A DNA stretch of 5,417 bases from assembly GCA_028288395.1 (NCBI GenBank), contig JAQBNV010000387.1, forward strand, positions 1-5,417. The letters are read 5' to 3'. The notes under the pieces are model-generated. The model saw only the letters and a program-made list of their open reading frames with translations, did not search any database and was not told where the DNA came from. A program made the translations under genes and the position numbers. This document shows, piece after piece, positions 1 through 5,417 of the stretch; the stretch's first letter is position 1; each line of letters starts with the position of its first letter. The stretch is from Adhaeribacter sp. (lineage in GTDB: Bacteria; Bacteroidota; Bacteroidia; Cytophagales; Hymenobacteraceae).

Positions 1-501
1 AACCTGATAGGGACTGTGGCGATACTTCAGCAGGGCCCGAAAACCCATTACCAGAATGGCCAGGGTATAAAAGGTGCCGTACAGCAGCCAATGGTCGGCG
101 GGTTTATTCCGCAGCCACTGGCTAAGCGGGTCGAGTGCCCTGATTTGGGCTTCTAACAAAAAAGGGAACCAATACAAAATAATGTAAAAGCCGGTGAGGC
201 CTACAGCGGTTATCCAGGCAATATTGCCCCGGGAGGATGCTGCGCGGAGCCATACACCATTGTTGCGAACGCCCGGATGGCTCTTTTGGTAAGTTCTGAC
301 TAAATAGAAAAGCAAACCTATAAGGGATAAACCCATACCGGCCCAAAAAAGTACGCTTCCAGTGGCGGAACCCACCGGCAAGCCCGGCAAAAGCAATAGC
401 AGCAAGCCAAGAGTAAAAACAGTTAAGCCGGCTTTTTGTAAGCTGTCCGTTTGGTCCTTATAATTATACCCAATGGCCAGACTCGGATCGGTGGTTGGCA
501 T
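1..501 (-). CDS. Multi-spanning membrane protein, N-terminal part, probable 4Fe-4S electron-transfer protein (partial)
   Basis: This is the N-terminal 167 codons of an open frame that continues past the left window edge. It starts at ATG 501-499, only 6 bases after the stop of the upstream small membrane-protein gene, so the two are probably translationally coupled. Four hydrophobic segments are visible, at about residues 24-41, 48-69, 93-115 and 136-156. They are joined by charged loops, and there is no cleavable signal peptide. From memory, the loop with NNGVWLR (80-86), the RNKPADHW stretch (131-138) and the end LLKYRHSPYQV (157-167) resemble Bacteroidota membrane proteins annotated '4Fe-4S binding protein' (NapH/NosR/CcoG-like), whose cysteine clusters lie further C-terminal. 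No cysteine cluster falls in the visible part, so the iron-sulfur assignment is inference. The membrane protein itself is secure. The downstream position after a flavoprotein gene fits an electron-transfer role. Confidence 0.75.
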   Translation of the reverse strand, partial: MPTTDPSLAIGYNYKDQTDSLQKAGLTVFTLGLLLLLLPGLPVGSATGSVLFWAGMGLSLIGLLFYLVRTYQKSHPGVRNNGVWLRAASSRGNIAWITAVGLTGFYIILYWFPFLLEAQIRALDPLSQWLRNKPADHWLLYGTFYTLAILVMGFRALLKYRHSPYQV

Positions 502-507
502 AAGTGA

Positions 508-768
508 TTAGTGGTGATGTTGGTGCCCTTCGTTTGGTTTGCTGCGCAAATTGGCAATGCTACCCAGCAAAAATAATATTGCCCAGCACACGTATAAAGC
601 CCAGAAAGTCTGCACTTCTTTTTGCTGAATCCATAAAATAGCATGAGCCGACAGGGTCATGATAAAACCCACTACCGCAATATATTGGTAGGAGTTCATT
701 TCTTTTAAATTATATAATTTAGTCCATTTCATCTTTATCGTTTTAAAGTAAACGTCTGTAGGCCGCAT
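508..768 (-). CDS. Small two-helix membrane protein with histidine-rich C-terminus
   Basis: I do not recognise a named family. The longest frame is 86 residues. It has two hydrophobic helices, at about residues 28-46 and 55-74, separated by a short polar loop (IQQKEVQT), and it ends in EGHQHHH, four histidines within six residues. The start is uncertain. ATG 768 lies 5 bases after the upstream stop, ATG 732 (protein beginning MKWTKLYN) is internal, and ATG 699 (MNSYQYI) sits just before the first helix and is preceded by a purine-rich AAAAGAA. All three starts retain both helices. The gene lies between a flavin oxidoreductase and a putative membrane iron-sulfur protein in the same direction with almost no gaps, so it is probably an accessory or assembly subunit of that membrane system. 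The histidine tail could bind a metal ion, which is speculation. The operon position and clean membrane topology argue that it is real. Confidence 0.75.
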   Translation of the reverse strand: MRPTDVYFKTIKMKWTKLYNLKEMNSYQYIAVVGFIMTLSAHAILWIQQKEVQTFWALYVCWAILFLLGSIANLRSKPNEGHQHHH

Positions 769-773
769 TTCTT

Positions 774-2066
774 TTACGAAATAACAGCCGGAAGCTGCTG
801 ACTAAACGCCTGTATTATTTCTTTTTCGTGGCGGCGGTAAAATTCCGGGTCGAAATTGGCTTCCCGCAAATGCTTTAATACGTAGGAGATGGGCTGCTCT
901 TCTAAAATCCAGCGTTCGCAAACCTCGTGACGGTACCGGATGCCGAGCAAATTAAAACCCAGAACTTTACTTGAAAGAGTATGGTAATTTATGCGTAATA
1001 ACTTGTTTTGCTGCGGATGCCGCCAGAGCATGGTCCCAACACCAGCCGGAAGATGGGCTGGCACTTGTCCGTACGTTTGGTATTCAATATCAAAAAATTT
1101 GGCCGAATTAAACCAGATGCCCCGCTTATATGCCGTTGGGCGGCCGCAAATATTATGGGCAACTGTTTCGCCTTGCATCCGGCCGGTATACCATAACTGC
1201 TCTACCTGCGTTTTGTTTTCATCTTCCCGGTTTATTTCTGCACAATCGCCGGCGGCGTATACATCGGGTATATTCGTTTCCAGGAAGCTGTTTACCACCA
1301 CTCCCCGTTGTATTTCTAAACCATTGTTCCTTAAAAAGTCTACCTGGGGGGTAACGCCTATTGCGGCCCCTACTAGTGCACAGTCTATTCGTTCGCCTTT
1401 ACTCGTCACAATGGCCTGCACCCGTCCGTCTTCTCTACCTATAATCTCCTGCAACGTTGTGTTCAACCGCAAATCCAAGCCATGCGCCTGTACATGGTCC
1501 TCTATCAGGTTTGCCTCCTGCTCCGGTAAAATATTGCCCCAGTAATTTTTTTCCCGCACCAATAAGGTAACAGGCAGGCAGCGGGAAATAAGCATTTCGG
1601 CCAGTTCTATCCCAATCAGGCCGCCACCAACAATTACGGCCCGGGAAATATTTTTAGTTTGTTTTTCAAGATTTTCCAGGTCCGATAAGTTGTAAAAACC
1701 TTGCACGCCCGGCAATGCTTCTCCCGGTACCCCCAAATTTCTGGGTTGTGAGCCGGTAGAAATTAATAATTTATCGTAGGGTAAGCTGGTCTGATCATCC
1801 AGTAAAACTGTTTTGGTAGTAAAATCGACGGCATTTACATGGGCGCGCCGTAAATTTATTTGCTGTTCCGGCCAGAACCAATCTTCGTAGGGTTTAAGGT
1901 GGCGGTACTGCATATGACCCATATACACGTACATGAGGGCGGTACGGGAATAAAAATGCTCCGATTCCGAAGAAATAATAGTAATGGTAGCAGTAGCATT
2001 AAGTTTGCGGATGGTGATAGCGGCGGTGACTCCCGTAATACCATTTCCTATTATTACCACCCGCAT
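774..2066 (-). CDS. FAD-dependent NAD(P)-linked oxidoreductase (Pyr_redox_2 type)
   Basis: This 430-residue soluble flavoprotein has the two-dinucleotide-domain fold of pyridine nucleotide-disulfide reductases. The N-terminal FAD Rossmann motif is GNGITG (residues 7-12). The ISTGSQPR stretch (102-109) is the usual second FAD-side motif. The NAD(P)-binding GGGLIGIELAE motif is at 147-157, and the late FAD motif DVYAAGDCAEI is at 268-278. There is no CxxC redox disulfide, so it is not a thioredoxin-, glutathione- or lipoamide-type reductase. It is closer to ferredoxin/rubredoxin reductases or the N-terminal part of NirB. Residues from about 312 to 430 form a C-terminal region rich in aromatic and basic residues, unlike the standard dimerisation domain. 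The physiological acceptor cannot be read from the sequence, and the R171-E172 pair after the second Rossmann strand does not settle NADH against NADPH. It is the first gene of an apparent operon with two downstream membrane-protein genes, suggesting it exchanges electrons with a membrane partner (inference). Confidence 0.92.
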   Translation of the reverse strand: MRVVIIGNGITGVTAAITIRKLNATATITIISSESEHFYSRTALMYVYMGHMQYRHLKPYEDWFWPEQQINLRRAHVNAVDFTTKTVLLDDQTSLPYDKLLISTGSQPRNLGVPGEALPGVQGFYNLSDLENLEKQTKNISRAVIVGGGLIGIELAEMLISRCLPVTLLVREKNYWGNILPEQEANLIEDHVQAHGLDLRLNTTLQEIIGREDGRVQAIVTSKGERIDCALVGAAIGVTPQVDFLRNNGLEIQRGVVVNSFLETNIPDVYAAGDCAEINREDENKTQVEQLWYTGRMQGETVAHNICGRPTAYKRGIWFNSAKFFDIEYQTYGQVPAHLPAGVGTMLWRHPQQNKLLRINYHTLSSKVLGFNLLGIRYRHEVCERWILEEQPISYVLKHLREANFDPEFYRRHEKEIIQAFSQQLPAVIS

Positions 2067-2089
2067 ATTTCTGTATATTATTCCTAAGC

Positions 2090-2097
2090 CAAATGTA
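2090..2097 (-). promoter_or_regulatory. Putative Bacteroidota -7 box for the oxidoreductase operon
   Basis: Read on the minus strand, TACATTTG matches the Bacteroidota -7 consensus TAnnTTTG exactly. It lies 23 bases before the ATG at 2066, which would give a leader of roughly 15-20 bases. No TTTG -33 element is found at the expected spacing; that area is occupied by an inverted repeat. A chance match is possible in A+T-rich sequence. Confidence 0.4.
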
Positions 2098-2126
2098 ATA
2101 AATAAGCCCGGTTAAGCTTATTTATT
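2097..2126. repeat. Perfect 11-bp inverted repeat, candidate operator upstream of the redox operon
   Basis: The arms AATAAATAAGC (2097-2107) and GCTTATTTATT (2116-2126) are perfect reverse complements around an 8-base centre, CCGGTTAA. On the minus strand the repeat covers the region where the -33 element would sit and touches the first base of the putative -7 box. That placement suits binding of a dimeric regulator. Its low G+C and lack of a following T tract make it a poor intrinsic terminator. The repeat is directly visible; its role is inferred. Confidence 0.6.
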
Positions 2127-2191
2127 CCGGCGGAAACTTTATTCCCTGATATGGCTCTCCTATTTTAGGGCGGGCTAAAGGCCTAAACGAA

Positions 2192-2214
2192 GAAAGCAGC
2201 TTTTAGCTGCTTTC
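2192..2214 (-). terminator. Intrinsic-type terminator hairpin after the secreted-protein gene
   Basis: There is a perfect 10-bp stem, GAAAGCAGCT (2192-2201) with AGCTGCTTTC (2205-2214), closed by a 3-base loop. On the minus strand it lies about 20 bases beyond the stop codon at 2235-2237 and is followed by the T-rich TTCGTTTAG. It should end the transcript of the 135-residue secreted protein and separate it from the oxidoreductase operon. A second, weaker pairing, TTTAGG (2164-2169) with CCTAAA (2182-2187), lies just beyond. Confidence 0.75.
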
Positions 2215-2234
2215 CGGGGTCTTACTGGTGTAAA

Positions 2235-2642
2235 TTATTTTTTTGGCTGGTTATTAGCCGTATTATGTTTTTCTTTCAAAGCTAAATTCGTTTCCGGGTC
2301 ATGCTTATAAGCCGAATAGGCCGCTAATTGGCTGGGGTTTAACATGTTTCTGAATTTCTTATCGAAGTTATTTTCCAGCTCCTGAAGTTTGGCAGCTTTG
2401 ATATCGGGATTGTTGCTGTAATACTCCGCAATTTCGTCGCCTTTTACAATCCTTTCGCGGTTCAGCGCTTTTAACCGAATATATTCCGATTCATTCAGGC
2501 CCAATTCTGCAGTCATTACCCGGGTAATCAAAGCAATACGCTTCTCAGCCGAATCTGAAACATCCTGCGCTTTTATACTTTGAGCTTTAGTGGAAAAAGC
2601 AAACATAAAAATTAAAATTAAAGAAAGTAAAGACTTTTTCAT
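2235..2642 (-). CDS. Secreted small helical protein, Spy/CpxP-like in appearance
   Basis: This 135-residue protein begins with a clear signal peptide: MKK, a hydrophobic core at about residues 4-17, and a likely cleavage point near TKAQ-S (18-22). The mature protein is highly charged and predicted to be mainly helical. It carries TAELGLNESEY (44-54), a lysine/arginine/glutamate-rich helix, and LNPSQLAAY (101-109). The pair 'LGLNE..Y..LK' and 'LNPSQ..AY' recalls the LTxxQ-type repeats of periplasmic Spy/CpxP-like proteins and similar Bacteroidota proteins of unknown function. I place it there only by appearance. There is no cysteine and no lipobox, so it is a soluble periplasmic or exported protein. 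The C-terminal tail after about residue 113 is polar and probably disordered. It appears monocistronic: a 168-base gap and a terminator separate it from the oxidoreductase gene. No consensus promoter was seen upstream. Confidence 0.85.
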   Translation of the reverse strand: MKKSLLSLILIFMFAFSTKAQSIKAQDVSDSAEKRIALITRVMTAELGLNESEYIRLKALNRERIVKGDEIAEYYSNNPDIKAAKLQELENNFDKKFRNMLNPSQLAAYSAYKHDPETNLALKEKHNTANNQPKK

Positions 2643-3140
2643 GGGTTAGTTTTTATAGGGTATGTTGATTAATTTTTGATTTTGTAGTATTTAACGATTA
2701 ATAAAAAAACAGGTTAATTTAAATTGGGCTTTATTCCTACTTAAAGAGCTATTTTAAAGTAATAAAATTTAAAATATGTAAATATCAATATTATTTAATG
2801 TTATCTAAACCTTCTGTTTGATTCCATTTGGGTTTAAGTGAGATTATGATTTTACAGCCTGTATATTTATTTAACTATATATAATTTCTATGCAATTTTA
2901 AGGAGATAAATTTTAATAACAAAATATTTAGCTGTCAAATATTAATAAAATATACCTATATTTTAATATAATTTATAATCTACTGATAAATAGATTGTTA
3001 TAATATATAATACGCTGCTTGTTTTTACTTATTTAAACATTTAGATATTTTTTTGGATTGATTTGGTGTAGAGTTTACGAAAATGTTTATATTTTTATCT
3101 TTTAAATTATTCAGCTTTACGCCGGTTTACTTATTAGGGA

Positions 3141-3148
3141 TAATTTTG
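3141..3148 (+). promoter_or_regulatory. Candidate -7 box inside the long spacer
   Basis: TAATTTTG matches TAnnTTTG exactly. A TTTA at 3116-3119, one base off the TTTG -33 element, lies 21 bases upstream. It would start plus-strand transcription near 3155, at the beginning of the less A+T-rich, hairpin-bearing stretch. In a spacer this A+T-rich about one such octamer per strand is expected by chance, and a second exact match, TATATTTG, occurs at 3372-3379. Confidence 0.2.
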
Positions 3149-3170
3149 ACGAAGCAATAGGAAGGCTTAG

Positions 3171-3185
3171 GCAAAATGATTTTGC
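3171..3185. repeat. Perfect 6-bp stem-loop in the spacer
   Basis: GCAAAA (3171-3176) and TTTTGC (3180-3185) pair perfectly around TGA. This is one of several short hairpins clustered in this part of the spacer. No gene end is nearby to make it an obvious terminator. Confidence 0.5.
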
Positions 3186-3261
3186 ATAAAAAGTTAATGA
3201 CGTAATTCTTCACTGCTAAAGCAATCTTATAAAACCACCATCTGGTAGTAATAAAAATCTG

Positions 3262-3278
3262 GTTCAATAGAATTGAAC
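3262..3278. repeat. Perfect 7-bp stem-loop in the spacer
   Basis: GTTCAAT (3262-3268) and ATTGAAC (3272-3278) pair perfectly around AGA. A second, imperfect hairpin precedes it at 3234-3249: ACCACC with GGTAGT, one mismatch, loop ATCT. Their closeness hints at local RNA structure, but no family is recognised. Confidence 0.5.
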
Positions 3279-3392
3279 TTTGGGGAAAGTACAATTGAAA
3301 TAACCCGGAGAAAGTTAAAGAAGGACAAACCAGCTGCATCCGAAACTGGGGAACAGGGTAGGAGTGAATTTTATATTTGTAAATAGTATACT

Positions 3393-3413
3393 AAAGCCTT
3401 TCGGCTGTTTTTA
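3393..3413. terminator. Weak terminator-like hairpin in the spacer
   Basis: AGCC (3395-3398) pairs with GGCT (3403-3406) around TTTC. On the plus strand the T run TTTTT (3408-3412) follows after one G, so the shape is that of a short intrinsic terminator. On the minus strand the same hairpin would have a GAAA (GNRA-type) tetraloop instead. The 4-bp stem is short, and no recognised gene on either strand ends here. Confidence 0.25.
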
Positions 3414-3510
3414 ACTTAAAAAAAGCAAGTAGAGGCATTAAAATTTTCACTTATCAAGAATATTAAAGTTTATTCAACACTTTTCTACTTATATTTATTA
3501 TTAAATTGGT

Positions 3511-3521
3511 CAGGTTACCTG
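3511..3521. promoter_or_regulatory. Small interrupted palindrome upstream of the peptidase gene
   Basis: CAGGT-T-ACCTG is a perfect 5-bp palindrome with a one-base centre, 38 bases before the peptidase ATG. It lies between a TTGG (3506-3509) and CTCTTTTG (3529-3536). These two are spaced like -33 and -7 elements (19 bases), though the second lacks the TA of the consensus. It may be an operator in a weak promoter. Chance is equally possible. Confidence 0.2.
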
Positions 3522-3559
3522 CCTTTTACTCTTTTGTTATTTTTCATCCAATAGCTTAA

Positions 3560-5417
3560 ATGAATATTTTACTTGAAGAATTTGGTACACCTTTTAATAC
3601 CGTACCTTTCGATAAAATCAGCAATAAATTTTTCTTTCCCGCTTTAGAACAGGCCATTAAAATAGGTAAACAGGAAATTGAAGAGATTATTAACAACCCG
3701 GCGGCTCCTGATTTTCATAATACCATCGAAGCGTTGGAACGAAGTGGGGTCTTGGCCGAGCGTATATCCCAAATATTTTTTAACCTGAATTCTGCCGAAA
3801 CCAGCCCGGAAATTCAAGCACTGGCTAAAGAAATCTCACCGCTGCTTACGGCCTTCGCCAACGACATTACTTTAGATCAGGATTTATTTAACCGGGTGCA
3901 GGCGGTGTATAACCAAAGCAAGGCTTTAGCTTTAAAAACAGAGCAAAAGACTTTGCTAGATAAAATATACAAAGGATTTATCCGGAACGGCGCTAACCTG
4001 GCAGCAGATCAGAAAATACTTTTACGGGAAATAGATCAGCAATTAGGGCAGTTATCGCTTCATTTCGGCGATCACGTTTTAAGCGAGACGAATAATTATT
4101 TTCTGACCATTGATAACCCTGCAGATTTAGCCGGCTTGCCCGATAGTGTGGTGGAGGCGGCAACCCAGGCAGCACATGAAAAAGGATTGGAAGATAAGTG
4201 GGTTTTTACTTTACAGGCGCCCAGTTACCTGCCTTTTATGACCTACGCAGATAACCGGAACCTGCGGGAACAACTATACAAAGCTTATGTATCGCGTGCT
4301 TGTCAGGAAAATGCTAATGACAACCGGCCAATTATTTTACAAATTGTAAAGTTGCGCGATCAACGGGCAAAATTACTCGGTTTTGCCTCCCATGCCGATT
4401 ATGTATTGCAGGAAAGGATGGCCCAATCACCAAGCAAGGTTATTTCTTTTTTGGATAACCTGCTGCAGTACGCCAAACCCGCTGCCCGCCAGGAGTTGGA
4501 TGCCATTGCCGCTTACGCGCAGCAAAATCAAGGACCTGCTTCCTTGCAGCGCTGGGACATTACCTATTATGCAGAGAAACTTAAAAAAGAAAAATACACC
4601 ATCGACGATGAACTGCTAAAGCCCTATTTTAAGCTTGAAAATGTGATTAACGGCATTTTTGAAGTAGCTAAACGGCTATATGGCTTAGTATTCAGGGAAA
4701 ATACCGAAATAGCAACTTATCACCCCGAAGTAAAGGTCTATGAGGTAACCGAAGAATCGGGGGAGCACCTTGGTATATTTTACGCCGATTTTTTCCCGCG
4801 TCCGGGTAAGCGCATGGGCGCCTGGATGACCTCTTTCCGGGGGCAAAAGAAAGAAAACGGTAGGGATCAGCGGCCTCATATTGCCATCGTCTGTAATTTT
4901 ACCCAACCAACAGCTACCAAACCTTCGCTGCTTACTTTTAACGAAGTAAAAACGCTTTTCCACGAGTTTGGGCATGCTTTGCACGGCTTGCTAGCCAATG
5001 GTACCTACGCCAGTTTAACCGGTACCAACGTTTTCTGGGATTTTGTAGAATTGCCCTCCCAGGTTATGGAAAACTGGACGTATGAAAAAGAATGCCTGGA
5101 CCTTTTTGCGCGCCATTATCAAACCGGAAGGCTCATTCCGGCCGAATTGGTGCAGAAAATCAAAGACAGTTCCAATTTTATGGCTGGATACGCCACGGTC
5201 AGGCAGGTGGGCCTGGCCCGGCTGGATATGGCTTGGCACACCAATGCCTCCGATGACCTAACGGACGTGATTGCGTTCGAAAACAAAGTACTGCAGGATA
5301 CCGAAATATTACCCATTGTACCCGGCACCAGTATCAGCTGTTCTTTTTCTCATATTTTTCAGGGGGGCTACTCCTCGGGTTATTATAGTTACAAATGGGC
5401 CGAGGTGCTTGATGCCG
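3560..5417 (+). CDS. M3-family zinc metallopeptidase (oligopeptidase A / Dcp type), partial at 3' end
   Basis: The open frame runs uninterrupted for 619 codons to the window edge. An in-frame TAA directly precedes the ATG, so this is the furthest upstream possible start. The zinc site HEFGH is at residues 468-472. The third ligand is probably E497 in DFVELPSQ, 29 residues after the first histidine, as in thimet oligopeptidase and neurolysin. Other M3 hallmarks are DFFPRPGKRMGAW (410-422) just ahead of the active site and GGYSSGYYSYKWAEVL (602-617), the tyrosine/glycine-rich substrate-binding loop, preceded by H598. There is no signal peptide, so it should act in the cytoplasm, trimming short peptides released by the main proteases. 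Family length is usually about 680 residues, so some 60-70 codons are missing to the right. Whether it removes C-terminal dipeptides (Dcp) or cuts internally (oligopeptidase A) cannot be decided from the sequence. It is divergent from the leftward genes. Confidence 0.96.
   Translation, partial: MNILLEEFGTPFNTVPFDKISNKFFFPALEQAIKIGKQEIEEIINNPAAPDFHNTIEALERSGVLAERISQIFFNLNSAETSPEIQALAKEISPLLTAFANDITLDQDLFNRVQAVYNQSKALALKTEQKTLLDKIYKGFIRNGANLAADQKILLREIDQQLGQLSLHFGDHVLSETNNYFLTIDNPADLAGLPDSVVEAATQAAHEKGLEDKWVFTLQAPSYLPFMTYADNRNLREQLYKAYVSRACQENANDNRPIILQIVKLRDQRAKLLGFASHADYVLQERMAQSPSKVISFLDNLLQYAKPAARQELDAIAAYAQQNQGPASLQRWDITYYAEKLKKEKYTIDDELLKPYFKLENVINGIFEVAKRLYGLVFRENTEIATYHPEVKVYEVTEESGEHLGIFYADFFPRPGKRMGAWMTSFRGQKKENGRDQRPHIAIVCNFTQPTATKPSLLTFNEVKTLFHEFGHALHGLLANGTYASLTGTNVFWDFVELPSQVMENWTYEKECLDLFARHYQTGRLIPAELVQKIKDSSNFMAGYATVRQVGLARLDMAWHTNASDDLTDVIAFENKVLQDTEILPIVPGTSISCSFSHIFQGGYSSGYYSYKWAEVLDA

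Larger units (their letters stand above)
2643..3559. other. 917-base A+T-rich divergent intergenic region, no convincing gene
   Basis: This spacer separates the leftward secreted-protein gene from the rightward peptidase gene and should contain both promoters. From 2643 to about 3120 it is extremely A+T-rich, with many short runs of A and T and frames closed by frequent stops. One weak inverted repeat is present there, AATCTA (2977-2982) with TAGATT (2991-2996). About 3120-3413 is visibly less A+T-rich and holds several short hairpins. A stop-free minus-strand stretch at 3127-3339 (70 codons from an ATG) shows no recognisable motif and is not called. I found no tRNA, rRNA, CRISPR unit, riboswitch signature or insertion-sequence end. 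Confidence 0.8.

Noticed and set aside
122..644. Two minus-strand frames of 73-74 codons overlapping the membrane-protein genes
   Set aside because: They are out of frame with the longer frames that show regular transmembrane helices and operon spacing.
991..1545. 184-codon plus-strand open frame
   Set aside because: It lies wholly inside the oxidoreductase gene on the opposite strand, has no recognisable domain, and the minus-strand frame has clear FAD/NAD motifs.
2896..2906. AAGGAG-like ribosome binding sequence in the spacer
   Set aside because: No start codon with a meaningful open frame follows at a usable distance.
3130..3190. Plus-strand reading DNFDEAIGRLRQNDFA followed by stops, as a possible gene remnant
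   Set aside because: The match is only to generic helical composition. It is interrupted by several stops and no family could be named.
3127..3339. 70-codon minus-strand frame in the spacer
   Set aside because: It has no known motif and many bulky hydrophobic and aromatic residues typical of translated A+T-rich DNA. There is no clear promoter or ribosome site, and it overlaps the hairpin cluster. It was kept only as part of the spacer description.
2643..3559. Search for CRISPR repeats, tRNA, insertion-sequence ends or attachment sites in the spacer
   Set aside because: No regularly spaced direct repeats, cloverleaf, transposase fragment or target duplication could be seen.
4685..4984. 99-codon minus-strand frame opposite the peptidase
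   Set aside because: It is antisense to the conserved M3 core, including the HEFGH site, and is a shadow frame without motifs.

Overview
The window looks like chromosomal DNA from a member of the Bacteroidota, most likely the Cytophagales/Hymenobacteraceae side. This rests on moderate-GC genes separated by very A+T-rich spacers, starts without a strong Shine-Dalgarno sequence, a TAnnTTTG-type -7 box upstream of one operon, and protein sequences that read like Cytophagales homologues. The assignment is from memory of these families, not from a search. There is no sign of a phage, plasmid, insertion sequence, CRISPR array, tRNA or rRNA.

Left part (1-2126, minus strand): an apparent three-gene operon read right to left. 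A 430-residue FAD/NAD(P)-dependent oxidoreductase (774-2066) is followed closely by a small two-helix membrane protein with a histidine-rich tail (508-768). Six bases later comes a multi-spanning membrane protein (1-501), cut by the window edge, that resembles the N-terminal part of membrane-bound 4Fe-4S (NapH/NosR/CcoG-like) electron-transfer proteins. Together they suggest a membrane electron-transfer module in which a soluble flavoprotein feeds or takes electrons from a membrane iron-sulfur partner. The visible part of the membrane protein contains no iron-sulfur motif, so this is inference. A perfect 11-bp inverted repeat lies next to a putative -7 box upstream of the first gene and could be an operator.

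Middle (2192-3559): a 135-residue secreted helical protein of Spy/CpxP-like appearance (2235-2642, minus) ends at a good hairpin terminator (2192-2214). A 917-base divergent spacer follows without a convincing gene. Most of it is extremely A+T-rich, but about 3120-3413 is less so and carries several short perfect hairpins and a -7-like box. It is the only candidate for an undescribed element in the window, and a weak one.

Right part (3560-5417, plus strand): the first 619 codons of a cytoplasmic M3-family zinc metallopeptidase (oligopeptidase A / dipeptidyl carboxypeptidase type), with an intact HEFGH site. It runs off the window about 60-70 codons before its expected end. Nothing ties it functionally to the redox operon.
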